Assembly (NCBI RefSeq): GCF_030247195.1
Contig: NC_080671.1
Span: 100,985,845-101,049,844 of the forward strand
Length of the DNA: 64,000 nt
DNA from: Topomyia yanbarensis
Lineage: Eukaryota; Arthropoda; Insecta; Diptera; Culicidae
Reading direction: 5' to 3'
Every line of letters begins with the position of its first letter. Position 1 is the stretch's first letter. The position numbers were made by a program, and so were the translations under genes. Below are positions 19,638-30,366 of this stretch, in pieces. Under the pieces are notes generated by a model. The model worked only from the letters and a program-made list of their open reading frames with translations. It made no database searches and was not told the DNA's origin.

Positions 19638-19837
19638 CGTTTCCGTGACAATCGGTGCACACTTGATGTCCCGCTGGTTGTCGAACGGTGTATGCTCGAT
19701 GGAACAGTTTGGCGTGGCAACATGATGCACCGACACCTGGTACAGCGAGCTCTCCTCCAGTGATGCCGATTCCCAGGAAACGTTCAGCTGCAGAGAGTCC
19801 GACGAGCTGCTGAATCGGACCGCACTTATTTGAAGCA
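19638..19837 (-). CDS. Host-gene exon A, first part of an Fn3-like extracellular domain
   Basis: The minus-strand exon of 200 nt lies between acceptor TTCGATTCGCAG (ending 19838) and donor GTACGTG (19637-19631). It starts with two bases of a split codon, then LQISAVRFSSSSDSLQLNVS, WESASLEESSLYQVSV and an acidic/Cys segment ending APIVTET. The alternating strands and the conserved Trp fit the B and C strands of an Fn3-like fold, and two Cys could form a disulphide. Phase 0 at the donor matches exon B. No upstream exon was identified with confidence; a short open piece at about 19990-20058 (GDFLWPETNIDFG) is a possible candidate. The GC-rich codon third positions and exact splice sites argue for a functional host gene. 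Confidence 0.55.
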
Positions 19838-20559
19838 CTGCGAATCGAAATGGAATCGGGCTACAGTTTGGTTTTTTTTTTTGCAACACACTACATGGTG
19901 AGTTCCACTATCACATGAAACTAACTCAGAAATCGGACTGTCGTTTGTCGACTCAACAAGAAATAAAAAAGAAGGAAAAAGCAGCGGTGGCAGTTTGCCG
20001 AAGTCTATGTTAGTTTCCGGCCATAAGAAATCACCATTTAGGCTCTGCAAGCGGTAAATGTGATCCATTACCATTCAAATTGTAGGCTAGCAATTGCTGA
20101 AAATCGAGAGATCGAAAGCACAATTGTGTTAGTAACTAGAATGATGGGTGTGCAGGTAGATTCTAGATTATTGATGATGAATGAAAAATCGCAAATTTTC
20201 GAAATGAATATAATCATTGTTGATCATTCTACTGATGTGTGTTTAAAGTATAACGAATCGGCATTTTGGAATATGTTTGGTTTTGATAATTAAAATCTCT
20301 TACTCTATTATCTAAGGCTTGCGAAAATATGCTAAGATTAGAAAAAGTTTCTATGTCGCCAGGGTCGGCGTCCCACTTTTGGCCCAACTGGATAGTAAGA
20401 TAAATCCCATAAAATCACTCGCGGTGTGTTTGTATAATTGAAAACTGGCCCGTGCGCAGGTTGGCCACTATTTTTAAAAGAAAATCTGGCAGTAAAAATG
20501 TCTGACAAAATCTGTCACTTGACAGCGACCTCAAAGTCATCAAAATCGTGATCCCTTTG
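19838..20559. other. Intergenic or intronic sequence
   Basis: No gene recognised. A minus-strand stretch at about 19975-20058, preceded by TTACCGCTTGCAG, could be another small exon of the Fn3-type gene but lacks a convincing donor. Confidence 0.35.
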
Positions 20560-20665
20560 CTGAATTAAGCAAAAAAAAATTGAATGACAATCGCACTGGA
20601 CGGGACAAAATCATGCGTCGCTTCCAAATCGTATCGGTGACCTTTGATGTTTAGTTACGTCTTTT
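20560..20665 (+). repeat. Dispersed repeat shared with 56890-57000
   Basis: The phrase CTGGACGGGACAAAATC, the preceding TTTGCTGAATT, and the following TGACNTTTGATGTTTANTTACGTCTT occur in the same order and orientation at 20560-20665 and 56890-56985. Neither copy is coding. Confidence 0.55.
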
Positions 20666-20929
20666 TCTGCCTGTTCACGTAAAATATGGCATACATTTTA
20701 GTCTTCATAGAACGTGTATCAACGGAATTTGTTAAATTTGGGAAATTATAACACAAATTTCCAAAATTTGTGTGTAACAACTTCTTTAAATATCTAACAA
20801 AATGGCAGGTTTGACTGTTTGTCTGGAGGCTGCAAAAAACACTGTCTGTACTAGATAAATCTGGCATAATGGCATCCCTGTTCGAGCGCTTAATCTGTTC
20901 ATGGGGGGAGGGTTATTTTTATCTAGTGT

Positions 20930-21480
20930 GACCATATTAAGAGAGTGAAACTAAAAGTAAAAGCGGCCGAGTTATTGACGGGCGAGAACGTAGACAAAGA
21001 AAGACTCTCATTTGGGCTTATGCCCTTTTCACGTGTTTGTCTAGTTTTTAGGATCGTATGCAAAGAACCGGCGAGAAGTCTTCAGCAATAAATACACGTC
21101 TTTTTAGTAAAGCAGGAACATCAACGGTCCCAAGTAGTTTCCCGGGGCTATTCCTAACGTAAAAGTAAGTGTGGTTAGCTTGTAATCTACAATGACAACT
21201 AAGGAAGATGAATCGCGATCTATGATCCCGAAGGTATCAACGTAAGCGTAGTTTAGAGGAATGGATGTGGGTCGAGATTTTAATTCGTGTGATGTATAGG
21301 CTCATATCGAATCCCTACACGTTCGACGATCATCTCCAACGACAGTTATCACGACATCGAATATACGAAATCGCCGGTTCGAAAAGGACAACCCGACGCT
21401 TAGTTCATGATGTCTACTGAAAAAGGCCGTTCGAGTCTGTAATCGATGCCTTTTTCTCCCGTTTCCCTCAAACAGAAAGC
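20930..21480. other. Non-coding; part resembles the MITE at 63181
   Basis: The stretch 20960-21010 (GAGTTATTGACGGGCGAGAACGTAGAC followed by AAAGAAAGACTCTCATT) is a diverged match to 63350-63400 in the MITE at 63181-63421. No gene is seen up to the satellite. Confidence 0.35.
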
Positions 21481-21489
21481 TAATATTAT

Positions 21490-23540
21490 TATTCTCTCCC
21501 TCTCCCTCTCCCTCTCCCTCTCCCTCTTCCTCTTCCTCTTCCTCTTCCTCTTCCTCTTCCTCTTGGTCTTGCCCTTGCTCTTGTTCTTGCATTTGCTCTT
21601 GCTCTTGCTCTTGCTCTTGCTCTTGCTCTTGCTCTTGCTCTTGCTCTTGCTCTTGCTCTTGCTCTTGCTCTTGCTCTTGCTCTTGCTCCTGCTCTTGCTC
21701 TTGCTCTTGCTCTTGCTCTTGCTCTTGCTCTTGCTCTTGCTCTTGCTCTTGCTCTTGCTCTTGCTCTTGCTCTTGCTCTTGCTCTTGCTCTTGCTCTTGC
21801 TCTTGCTCTTGCTCTTGCTCTTGCTCTTGCTCTTGCTCTTGCTCTTGCTCTTGCTCTTGCTCTTGCTCTTGCTCTTGCTCTTGCTCTTGCTCTTGCTCTT
21901 GCTCTTGCTCTTGCTCTTGCTCTTGCTCTTGCTCTTGCTCTTGCTCTTGCTCTTGCTCTTGCTCTTGCTCTTGCTCTTGCTCTTGCTCTTGCTCTTGCTC
22001 TTGCTCTTGCTCTTGCTCTTGCTCTTGCTCTTGCTCTTGCTCTTGCTCTTGCTCTTGCTCTTGCTCTTGCTCTTGCTCTTGCTCTTGCTCTTGCTCTTGC
22101 TCTTGCTCTTGCTCTTGCTCTTGCTCTTGCTCTTGCTCTTGCTCTTGCTCTTGCTCTTGCTCTTGCTCTTGCTCTTGCTCTTGCTCTTGCTCTTGCTCTT
22201 GCTCTTGCTCTTGCTCTTGCTCTTGCTCTTGCTCTTGCTCTTGCTCTTGCTCTTGCTCTTGCTCTTGCTCTTGCTCTTGCTCTTGCTCTTGCTCTTGCTC
22301 TTGCTCTTGCTCTTGCTCTTGCTCTTGCTCTTGCTCTTGCTCTTGCTCTTGCTCTTGCTCTTGCTCTTGCTCTTGCTCTTGCTCTTGCTCTTGCTCTTGC
22401 TCTTGCTCTTGCTCTTGCTCTTGCTCTTGCTCTTGCTCTTGCTCTTGCTCTTGCTCTTGCTCTTGCTCTTGCTCTTGCTCTTGCTCTTGCTCTTGCTCTT
22501 GCTCTTGCTCTTGCTCTTGCTCTTGCTCTTGCTCTTGCTCTTGCTCTTGCTCTTGCTCTTGCTCTTGCTCTTGCTCTTGCTCTTGCTCTTGCTCTTGCTC
22601 TTGCTCTTGCTCTTGCTCTTGCTCTTGCTCTTGCTCTTGCTCTTGCTCTTGCTCTTGCTCTTGCTCTTGCTCTTGCTCTTGCTCTTGCTCTTGCTCTTGC
22701 TCTTGCTCTTGCTCTTGCTCTTGCTCTTGCTCTTGCTCTTGCTCTTGCTCTTGCTCTTGCTCTTGCTCTTGCTCTTGCTCTTGCTCTTGCTCTTGCTCTT
22801 GCTCTTGCTCTTGCTCTTGCTCTTGCTCTTGCTCTTGCTCTTGCTCTTGCTCTTGCTCTTGCTCTTGCTCTTGCTCTTGCTCTTGCTCTTGCTCTTGCTC
22901 TTGCTCTTGCTCTTGCTCTTGCTCTTGCTCTTGCTCTTGCTCTTGCTCTTGCTCTTGCTCTTGCTCTTGCTCTTGCTCTTGCTCTTGCTCTTGCTCTTGC
23001 TCTTGCTCTTGCTCTTGCTCTTGCTCTTGCTCTTGCTCTTGCTCTTGCTCTTGCTCTTGCTCTTGCTCTTGCTCTTGCTCTTGCTCTTGCTCTTGCTCTT
23101 GCTCTTGCTCTTGCTCTTGCTCTTGCTCTTGCTCTTGCTCTTGCTCTTGCTCTTGCTCTTGCTCTTGCTCTTGCTCTTGCTCTTGCTCTTGCTCTTGCTC
23201 TTGCTCTTGCTCTTGCTCTTGCTCTTGCTCTTGCTCTTGCTCTTGCTCTTGCTCTTGCTCTTGCTCTTGCTCTTGCTCTTGCTCTTGCTCTTGCTCTTGC
23301 TCTTGCTCTTGCTCTTGCTCTTGCTCTTGCTCTTGCTCTTGCTCTTGCTCTTGCTCTTGCTCTTGCTCTTGCTCTTGCTCTTGCTCTTGCTCTTGCTCTT
23401 GCTCTTGCTCTTGCTCTTGCTCTTGCTCTTGCTCTTGCTCTTGCTCTTGCTCTTGCTCTTGCTCTTGCTCTTGCTCTTCCTCTTGCTCTTGCTCTTTCTC
23501 TTGCTCTTCCTCTTCTTCTTCCTCTTCCTCTTCGACCCCT
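21490..23540 (+). repeat. Hexanucleotide satellite: about 2 kb of TTGCTC and related hexamers
   Basis: The array begins as CTCTCC units (about 21493-21528), becomes CTTCCT units (to about 21560), then TTGCTC units. From 21690 to 23478 (1789 bp, about 298 units) I see no deviation from TTGCTC; the nearest variant is a C at 21689. The right margin decays again into CTTCCT and CTTCTT units up to about 23535. Because the unit is 6 bp and stop-free in every frame (Leu-Leu, Cys-Ser and Ala-Leu on one strand; Glu-Gln, Ser-Lys and Ala-Arg on the other), long artificial open frames appear on both strands. The symmetrical variant margins suggest a single origin with expansion in the centre. Confidence 0.97.
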
Positions 23541-24237
23541 CTAATCTTAATAAAATTATATAGCTCCCTTTGTATATAAAAATGTATCCCTAACTTTAAG
23601 ATAGCTGCACCCAAAACTAGACCGCAATACCATTACGACGATAAGAAATAAATGCCCTTATTGCAAGACTTTTAACATAAAAAAGGTACAAAAAAACTCC
23701 CAAACGGTAATATCAACACTTTCAAACTCTCTCTGTGCCGCACTCATGTCGAGTATGGGATCCTTCACGATTCATCTATTCTTATACAATACATATAAAT
23801 GCTGCGGATTTTCTTAAAGTGTGTAGCATTTCGCTTGTCATCATGCAAAGCGAACAAAATATGAAGAAATAAGGGGTTTCATTTTTCACTTCACGACCCG
23901 TTTTCGTATTTGTAGATCGGATCACACTCGGCCAGCTTTAAAAAACAGTCAAACGAGAAACCGATTCGAAATAGTGATAACTGGTTGGGCGTTTCATGCC
24001 GTGTTGAGTTGAAATCGCTTTTCTATCCGGACATCAACAACAAGGTAGCGAGCGCACAAAACATAAACCACAGGACACAGGACGGGAAGGATCCTGTACG
24101 AGAAGCAAGTTCTATGGTTTGGATCCACATATCCCGAGCCCTGATTCAAACACATGTAGGTATCTAAATCCAGGTCTGGGCCTTGCTCAAGTGCGCACCT
24201 GGTAAGGGGAAAGGGGATGAGTTAGGTCCATGAACTG
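23541..24237. other. No gene recognised
   Basis: AT-rich sequence after the satellite; nothing beyond short frames. Confidence 0.4.
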
Positions 24238-26583
24238 CCCAAGTAACCATAAGCATTAATCCATTGCACTATATTGGCTATTAGGGTGGCACAAATTTTG
24301 GAATTCAGTAGAACCGATCTAAAAATACTTACTACACGATCTCATTCAACCATGCAAAATGTTAATTTGATAGGTTGCACTATATTTTAGCACAAATGGT
24401 TTAAAGTTTGTATGTTATTTAATATGGATAAACGATCCACATTATTTAATATTTCGTAGACACACTCCTATGTATTCTAAAAATATTTGCTATGTTAATT
24501 GCGGTAGATACGAGTACCGTGTACAACTTCCCCGAAGAGTGTAATAGGCTGCGACTTCTGGTTCAAAAGTTATACTTTACACAATACTTAAGTGTCTATA
24601 TCGTTGGTGAAAATTGAATTTATCTGGATAGTCTGGCTGATACCTCAATCAAGTTAACCGTGATATGCTAGTCATAAACTGAATTAGGCAGCTATCAGCA
24701 TAGGCGGATTTATAGTTCAGATGCGAGCGTCATAAATAGACAATCTGAAGGACATGAGTTCGGTTCTTCATTTTATCAATTTTTTTGCTGCATGTAAAGC
24801 GAGAACGTTATTATGTAAATTGTTAGTTACACATAATGTAACAAGGGAGATCATAACCGTTATTTCTGATGTGTTATTTTATTTTAGCAAGGTTATGTTC
24901 TAGCGTTATATTCATTGCTACTCCAACCTTTATCCCTGGATGATTCGTTCAAAAGTTTTGGTTAAAATCAAATCGTGCTTCATGGCCGGAGACATTCTTG
25001 CTGGCGTATAGTGACAGATATAGCCTGATTTACTCAATTAACCTACCTTCAGTTTACGGGGCAATCTGTATAGCAGTTTCAGTTCTAGCTCCACAGGGAT
25101 GTGGTGAACATCAGTTGATTGAGCTTCAAACTAATGGGAATTTTTCCCACTACAGTCTTGCTTCAATTTTAATTTGCTCAACGTATATTATTGCACACAA
25201 AAAAAAATATATATGAAAATAATTCTGTTACAATTCGATCCCAAGTCTTTTAGATCACATGTTTCGGATGATACCATCTGGACTATATTTCCGCTTTACA
25301 CCAACGGTATAACTGGTGACCACAACAAATACGTCAAGGTTCACTTGATTGAAGGTTCAGCTCGCCGGGTAGCCAGAGACAGCACTATTTTCATAACTTT
25401 CAGGGCAACGAAAGTTTAATTTTGCAATAACTCATGAACCAGTTGTCATAGCTATGAACTGTCTTTAGAAAAAGTTGTTCTACTTAACTGAATCTATAGA
25501 ATGTAGCATACAATATATTTTTCAGGGGCACCAGGCTGCTTATTTATGAATTTATTGAAAATGTATTATTTTCTCATAGTAAACTCCAGACAAACTTAGA
25601 ATCATTCGTGCTAAAACATGCTCCAACAGATTTTATTCAGATTTCGCATAGGAGTTCGTTGAAGAATTACGATTTTTTCTAACTTGGTTCTGCGGTATTG
25701 AATTTTTTTCATACATCCTCGTGCCACCCTATTGGCTATACATTTGCACTAATGTTGCATTGAAACTCCATTACAGCATTAACAATGCAATAAAGCTCTA
25801 TATTAGCATCAATAATGCATATCTGCACAGCCGACATATAGCATTATCGTTTGCTCTATATGCGTATATAAAGCTGATATAACGCGTACATGCTTCAAGG
25901 ATATTTAAAGCATGTAAGCTTTATATGTGCATTTAAAGCCATTATAGAGCAAATAGAAAGCCGGTATAATGCTATTGTAATGCTGTGGTTTTATTCGTTT
26001 TGCAACTCTTCTTGAAGATTATATTCGGCATATTTCATTTCAATCGAACATTTGCGGTATAGTCCAGGCAGCAAACGCAGCGTACTTACCGTGAAGGACG
26101 AGGTAAGGTACCTCAGTTCGAGTCTTACTAAAGGTAATTTTCGTAAAACATTCATATCATGTGAGAACGAGAACCTATTAAGGATATTCATTACAATGCA
26201 CTAGAAGAGAGTGAATTACGGTTTTAAACAGAATATTTTATTTTGAAATTTTTCCTTTTTGCTCATCGTACCGAAAGGAAACATGAGAAATGGTTTTAAA
26301 ACCATGGCCGACTATGACAGCCTACTGAAGCTTTTTAGTAGCATTAGTAGTGCCAATATAAGGCTTTAAAATTTGACATTTGAGCGCTGGTGCTATATAA
26401 TAGCTTTAGTACTGCAGAAGCAAGCTGTCAATCTCTGCACAGTAATAGCACTATATTTCGCCTTTTCTGGCATAGTACCAGCATTATATCAGTATTTAGG
26501 GCTTCACAACTCTTTAAGACAGCTTTATATGTGGATCTAAAGCAGATATTAGGCTACGTTATAATGCTTATTGGTTACTTGGG
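24238..26583. mobile_element. Inverted-repeat element with CCCAAGTAACC ends, split by a hAT-like insertion
   Basis: The left end CCCAAGTAACCATAAGCATT and the right end (reverse complement CCCAAGTAACCAATAAGCAT) form about 24-bp terminal inverted repeats. Excluding the inserted element (24282-25731, plus one 8-bp TSD) the element would be about 0.9 kb. The interior has many AGCATTA, TGCATT and AAAGC(T) words and no coding capacity. TG flanks both ends; the TSD length is not certain. Confidence 0.6.
24282..25731. mobile_element. hAT-like non-autonomous element (TAGGGTGGCAC ends, 8-bp TSD)
   Basis: Terminal inverted repeats TAGGGTGGCAC and GTGCCACCCTA, flanked by TTGGCTAT at 24274-24281 and 25732-25739. 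Ends starting TAG/CAG and an 8-bp duplication are hallmarks of hAT elements. In 1450 bp there is no transposase-like frame, so it needs a transposase in trans or is decayed. It inserted into the CCCAAGTAACC element. Confidence 0.8.
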
Positions 26584-27117
26584 TGGTCCTGATCCAGACT
26601 AAACCAGTTCGAATCCTTGGACTGATCTGGATCCGTGATCTATCCTATATGTGGGTTCTAGATATTAAACGGAGCCAGAAATCTGGAACCCAAAGTGAAT
26701 TATTGGTAAAATGCATCGCATCCATTTTCAAAATTTGTGTAATGCAACCTTGATATTTCGACAGAAACTAGCCAGAAATCAACCAGAATTCCGGTTGTAC
26801 ATGTACAGCTACCGATGTTTGCCATTTCACCGTTTAGTATCTTTGCGCTAATTTGGGTTTAATACAGCAATGCTCAATTGCATGCTCTATTACCACAAAT
26901 GATAATAGAATCTTACCCAAAAGTAATAGAAAATTACCCGTCGGATTTTGGGTGTAAATGTTTCTTAGTTTCATTGTAAAAAGAAATGTTTCAATGTGTA
27001 AATCCCTTGTTTTAAGAAAATTTAAATGAAACACAAGAAATTGGCATCTTCAAGCTCATGCAAACGTGCCTTATCAAATAAACGAATTAAAAAATACCAC
27101 GATTAGTGTCCGATCAA
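26584..27117. other. No gene recognised
   Basis: AT-rich spacer; only short frames. Confidence 0.4.
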
Positions 27118-27337
27118 TCAATTGGTCGGTGTTAAGTCAGACCGGACTAAGTCGCACAACATCTAAAAATTTGCCAGATTTGCCAGATTTCACATATGCA
27201 CCAATAAACAAGAATTATGGCAGAATTTAATTTCCAATTATAATGTAAGGGATGCTGCGATGCAAACTTCAAACTCGTTTTTCTCGAAATCAATATATTG
27301 TCACTTAGTCCGGTCTGACTTAACACCGACCAATTAG
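27118..27337. mobile_element. Short MITE with ATTGGTCGGTGTTAAGTCAG ends
   Basis: About 32 bp at 27121 (ATTGGTCGGTGTTAAGTCAG continuing to ACCGGACTAAGT) recur as the reverse complement ending at 27335. The arms are identical over that length, indicating a young element of about 216 bp. The TSD is unclear. Confidence 0.7.
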
Positions 27338-27977
27338 CTTCCGATTAATCGCAATGCAAATAATAACGACTTCTTTACCTTTAAACATTTTTTATTTACT
27401 CCTATTCTCTAAATAAATAAATATTGCACTAGCCACTAAACCGTGCGCTTACAGGAAATGCTACTTGTAAAATCAGCCAATATTCGGTCATAGGCAAAGT
27501 GCCGAAAGAGTTCAACAGCCGGCGATCTTCGCCATTTTTTGCCCGTTAGTCTACAATCAACAACTGCAGACGAATCCAATTCTTGTTTAATGTCATCATA
27601 TCATTGGGTTTGATATGTTTCGAAAACAATGCATGATCTTTTATTGGGTGATGTGTCTGTGCAAAGTTTTTTTTTAAAACAAAGCTTAAATGTTGACAAT
27701 GGAAAATTTCCAGTGGATCGTGCAACCAGTTTCGCATCAGGGCATGCCTTTTGTTGGATGATCTAATTAGGAAGTTGATTCGACGCATATCCACACACTT
27801 CAAAAATGATTGGTTTTTCTATCAAGCTATATTCCCGAGTAGACATTAACAATCGTGTTTGGTCTACAATTATAGAACAAAAATTACTGTTTCTACGACG
27901 TTCCACGTATAATTAGTCCAGCAGATTTACAATAAAGCTAAATGTAACAATTAATGCTACTATCGAACTAAAATTAT
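27338..27977. other. No gene recognised
   Basis: An 85-codon minus-strand frame at 27546-27803 resembles nothing I know. Confidence 0.4.
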
Positions 27978-28165
27978 AGTCGTGATTCGCTGGTTGGACC
28001 ACTGTCCAACTAAAAAGCATCTTAATGTCAAAATCTCACGTCAAATTCACTTTGGCAATCAAACTGACAACAATTAGAGATGTGATCAGATGTATTTGCG
28101 GTCCAACTAGCGAAACAAATTCATTAGTTGGACAGAGGTTGTGGCCCAACGAGCGAATCACGACT
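27978..28165. mobile_element. 188-bp MITE with AGTCGTGATTCGC ends
   Basis: The left end AGTCGTGATTCGCTGGTTGG and the right end, whose complement reads AGTCGTGATTCGCTCGTTGG, pair over more than 30 bp including GTCCAAC. There is no coding capacity. Flanking TA-like bases fit a TA-target MITE but are not conclusive. Confidence 0.65.
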
Positions 28166-28344
28166 GTATTCAGCAAATTACCATTGAATGTCATTGTTCT
28201 AGAGCAAATTTTTTTTAAATGTTTTTCAAGTTTATTATTTTCTTTTAGTGTGGCATGACATTAGACTTTACTGAAAATTATTGTAAAATTACTGTACAAT
28301 AAAGTACAGTAAAAAGAAGGGTTGGTTCCTGTACATTTTTGATC

Positions 28345-28526
28345 GGGTTGACACCAAAGAATGACAACCCAACCAAAGTGCTGAACTTTGGATTCTTCTA
28401 ACCGTTAAGACGACCAAAGCGATAATAACCTGAGCAATCATTACCTACAACATCATTATCACAAAATTATCACTATCACAATATCAAGTTAGTTTTCATT
28501 TTGTTATTAGACTTTATTCGGGTAAT
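28345..28526 (-). mobile_element. Partial copy of the CCCAAGCAGAGTC MITE
   Basis: Matches the reverse complement of 16490-16640, including AACCGTTAANACGACCAAA, AACCTGAGNAATCATT and the terminal GACTTTATTCGGGTA. The other end is lost. Confidence 0.6.
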
Positions 28527-29042
28527 CAATCAATAAACAAATTCAGCCCGCCTCATTCACAACAACCTGTTGATACAGTGTTAAAAATCCTATGGAGTTC
28601 TTGAATTTATTTAATCCATCCGGAATACCACCACATCAATTGTTTTTGAAACTCAGCTCACCAATTATACTGCTGCGAAACATTGATCCGCAGAAATTGT
28701 GCAATGGAATTAGACTGTGAATGAAAAATTAATGCGGAGCCTTTGGTGTTTACTTTGCCATTATTTTTCAATTCATGTTTCGAATAGTAATTTATATTGT
28801 TTTTACACGGAAATGGCACAGTTATCCTGACTTATTCTATCACTTACCCTCCCTTAGTTTAAAAAACAGAGCAAGATTTCAGTGCTCTCCTAAAGCGGGG
28901 GCCACCCCAGCACACTATGGACCCGCGTTGGAATAATGAAATTGTTGAAAGTTGCGGCATTTGTCAACGCTAACAGAATTGTCAGCGAATATGCAACGGT
29001 GAATATTAAGCTAAGTGTCGAACCGGTAAGTAATGTATATTA
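28442..29042 (+). repeat. 600-bp duplicated segment, copy 1 (partner 48580-49503)
   Basis: From TTACCTACAACATC to GTAAGTAATGTATATTA this segment matches 48580-49503 at high identity. It holds the MITE end, a spacer, and a short possible exon: an ATG at about 28937 opens 30 codons beginning MKLLKVAAFVNANRIVSEYA and running straight into GTAAGTAATG, an excellent splice donor. In the partner the ATG is ATT and a stop has arisen near the end of the frame. This copy preserves the empty site of the hAT MITE found at 49085-49385. Confidence 0.75.
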
Positions 29043-29787
29043 GGGGAACGCGGGGCAAGTCCCACGCCATAAGCGCAATAATTTTTCTAAAATTCCACAA
29101 AGCTCCTAAAATTGTATATTCTGTGCGTAATCCTTGTTAAAATGGTTCTCAACAAAATATAATTTTTTCGGCGTTTCAAAAAATGGAATTCATTAAAAAT
29201 TATTGGTTGCCAAAAAATGGAGAAGTGACATTTTAAAAACGCTGCGGGTAAAACCGACATCCCAAAGGAACAAGAGCGACCCCCTTTTGAACTTTCTTTT
29301 TGTCCAATTTTTGAAGTAGAATACTTCTAACGTTTCAATATAGGGGTCCCGTTTCAAAATTTCTGCGGAGATATTTTCCCAGTTTTCAAAAGCGAATAAC
29401 TTCTCTTGTACTGATCGAAATCGCTATATTTTTGCACTATCTGATCGGAAATATGTGCACGTATATTGTATTTGATTCCGTAAAATGTACACGTTCCGTT
29501 CATAAATTCATGAACAAAAGATCATGATTTCGTGAACTGAACGATTTACGATAAACGTGACCAAATTCCTGAAATTGTGGATAATAAAACTCGTATTCTT
29601 GAAACTATTTTTGTTCCTAAAAAACTAGTTCACCCCGAATATATACATGGCGTTACATTCGAATTTTTGGTTGGGTTACAGTTGTTCCCTAGACATGTTT
29701 AGTTTTTGTTATGATTTTTGTTCATAATTTGGGAAGAAAACAGCCGACAGTCAAACGATGTTCATGAGTTGACGAGTTTATTCGCGA
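29043..29787. other. No gene; contains an inverted partner of 47937-48103
   Basis: Bases 29313-29478 match the reverse complement of 47937-48103 (shared TTTTTGAAGTAGAATACTTC, AACGTTTCAATA and GCACTATCTGATCGGAAAT). The rest is AT-rich. Confidence 0.5.
29783..29787 (+). repeat. BEL/Pao element 1 target-site duplication, left
   Basis: CGCGA directly precedes the left LTR; the same five bases (38231-38235) follow the right LTR. Five bp is usual for BEL/Pao integrases. Confidence 0.9.
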
Positions 29788-30366
29788 TGTTCAGAGAACA
29801 AAAGGTGAAATCCGAAATCTTGTTAGCTGTCGCAAATTGATGCGGAAACAGCTTAAAGCTGTAATTTTATTCAGTGTTAGATAACGCATGTAAACGATAT
29901 AAGTAACTCACAAATTTCGGTGTGCGAATCAATTATAATCCGGGGAAGACTATTCCTCCACTCTAAACTATCTGTGATCAAATTCTAGGTTAAGCATGAG
30001 CTCCAATGCGTACAGCTTTAGTTCTACTCACTGTGATAATGATCTGTGATTTTAGTTTTAAGTCCTAGCTGTAAGTTAGTTAAAGTCAATTTAACACTGA
30101 AAAGAGCAAACAACTTTACTATTAAATTTTACAAACTTTAGATTAAAGCAAAATGCCTCCTAACTTACGTCTGATCGCGTTCGATGTTGCAAAGCAAAAA
30201 AGATTGTGCAAACGGAAATAACTGCTGATGACAAGCCATGTCATCTTCCCGCGTCAATTGACAGTTTATACCGGTTGACGCGCCGCTTGCATTAGGCCGC
30301 GTTCACAGTGGTTGCGTTCGCATAGTAAGGCCGTGTTCACACTGCGAAGCAGTGCTGGCGGTAACA
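29788..30366 (-). repeat. BEL/Pao element 1, 3' LTR (579 bp)
   Basis: Runs from TGTTCAGAGAACAAAAGG to GGCGGTAACA with TG...CA ends. It differs from the 587-bp partner (37644-38230) by about five substitutions seen by eye (near 29861, 29894, 30081, 30198 and 30347) and by an 8-bp segment that only the partner carries. Near-identity indicates a recent insertion. Confidence 0.95.

Noticed and set aside
22000..23000. TTGCTC array as a telomere-like or centromeric repeat
   Set aside because: The unit does not match the insect TTAGG telomere, and flanking DNA is ordinary interspersed repeat; a local microsatellite expansion is simpler.
21302..23614. Huge open frames over the satellite (poly-Glu-Gln on one strand, poly-Leu on the other)
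   Set aside because: The TTGCTC unit lacks stops in all six frames, so any array gives long frames; the flanking unique residues match nothing and no splice or start context supports a gene.
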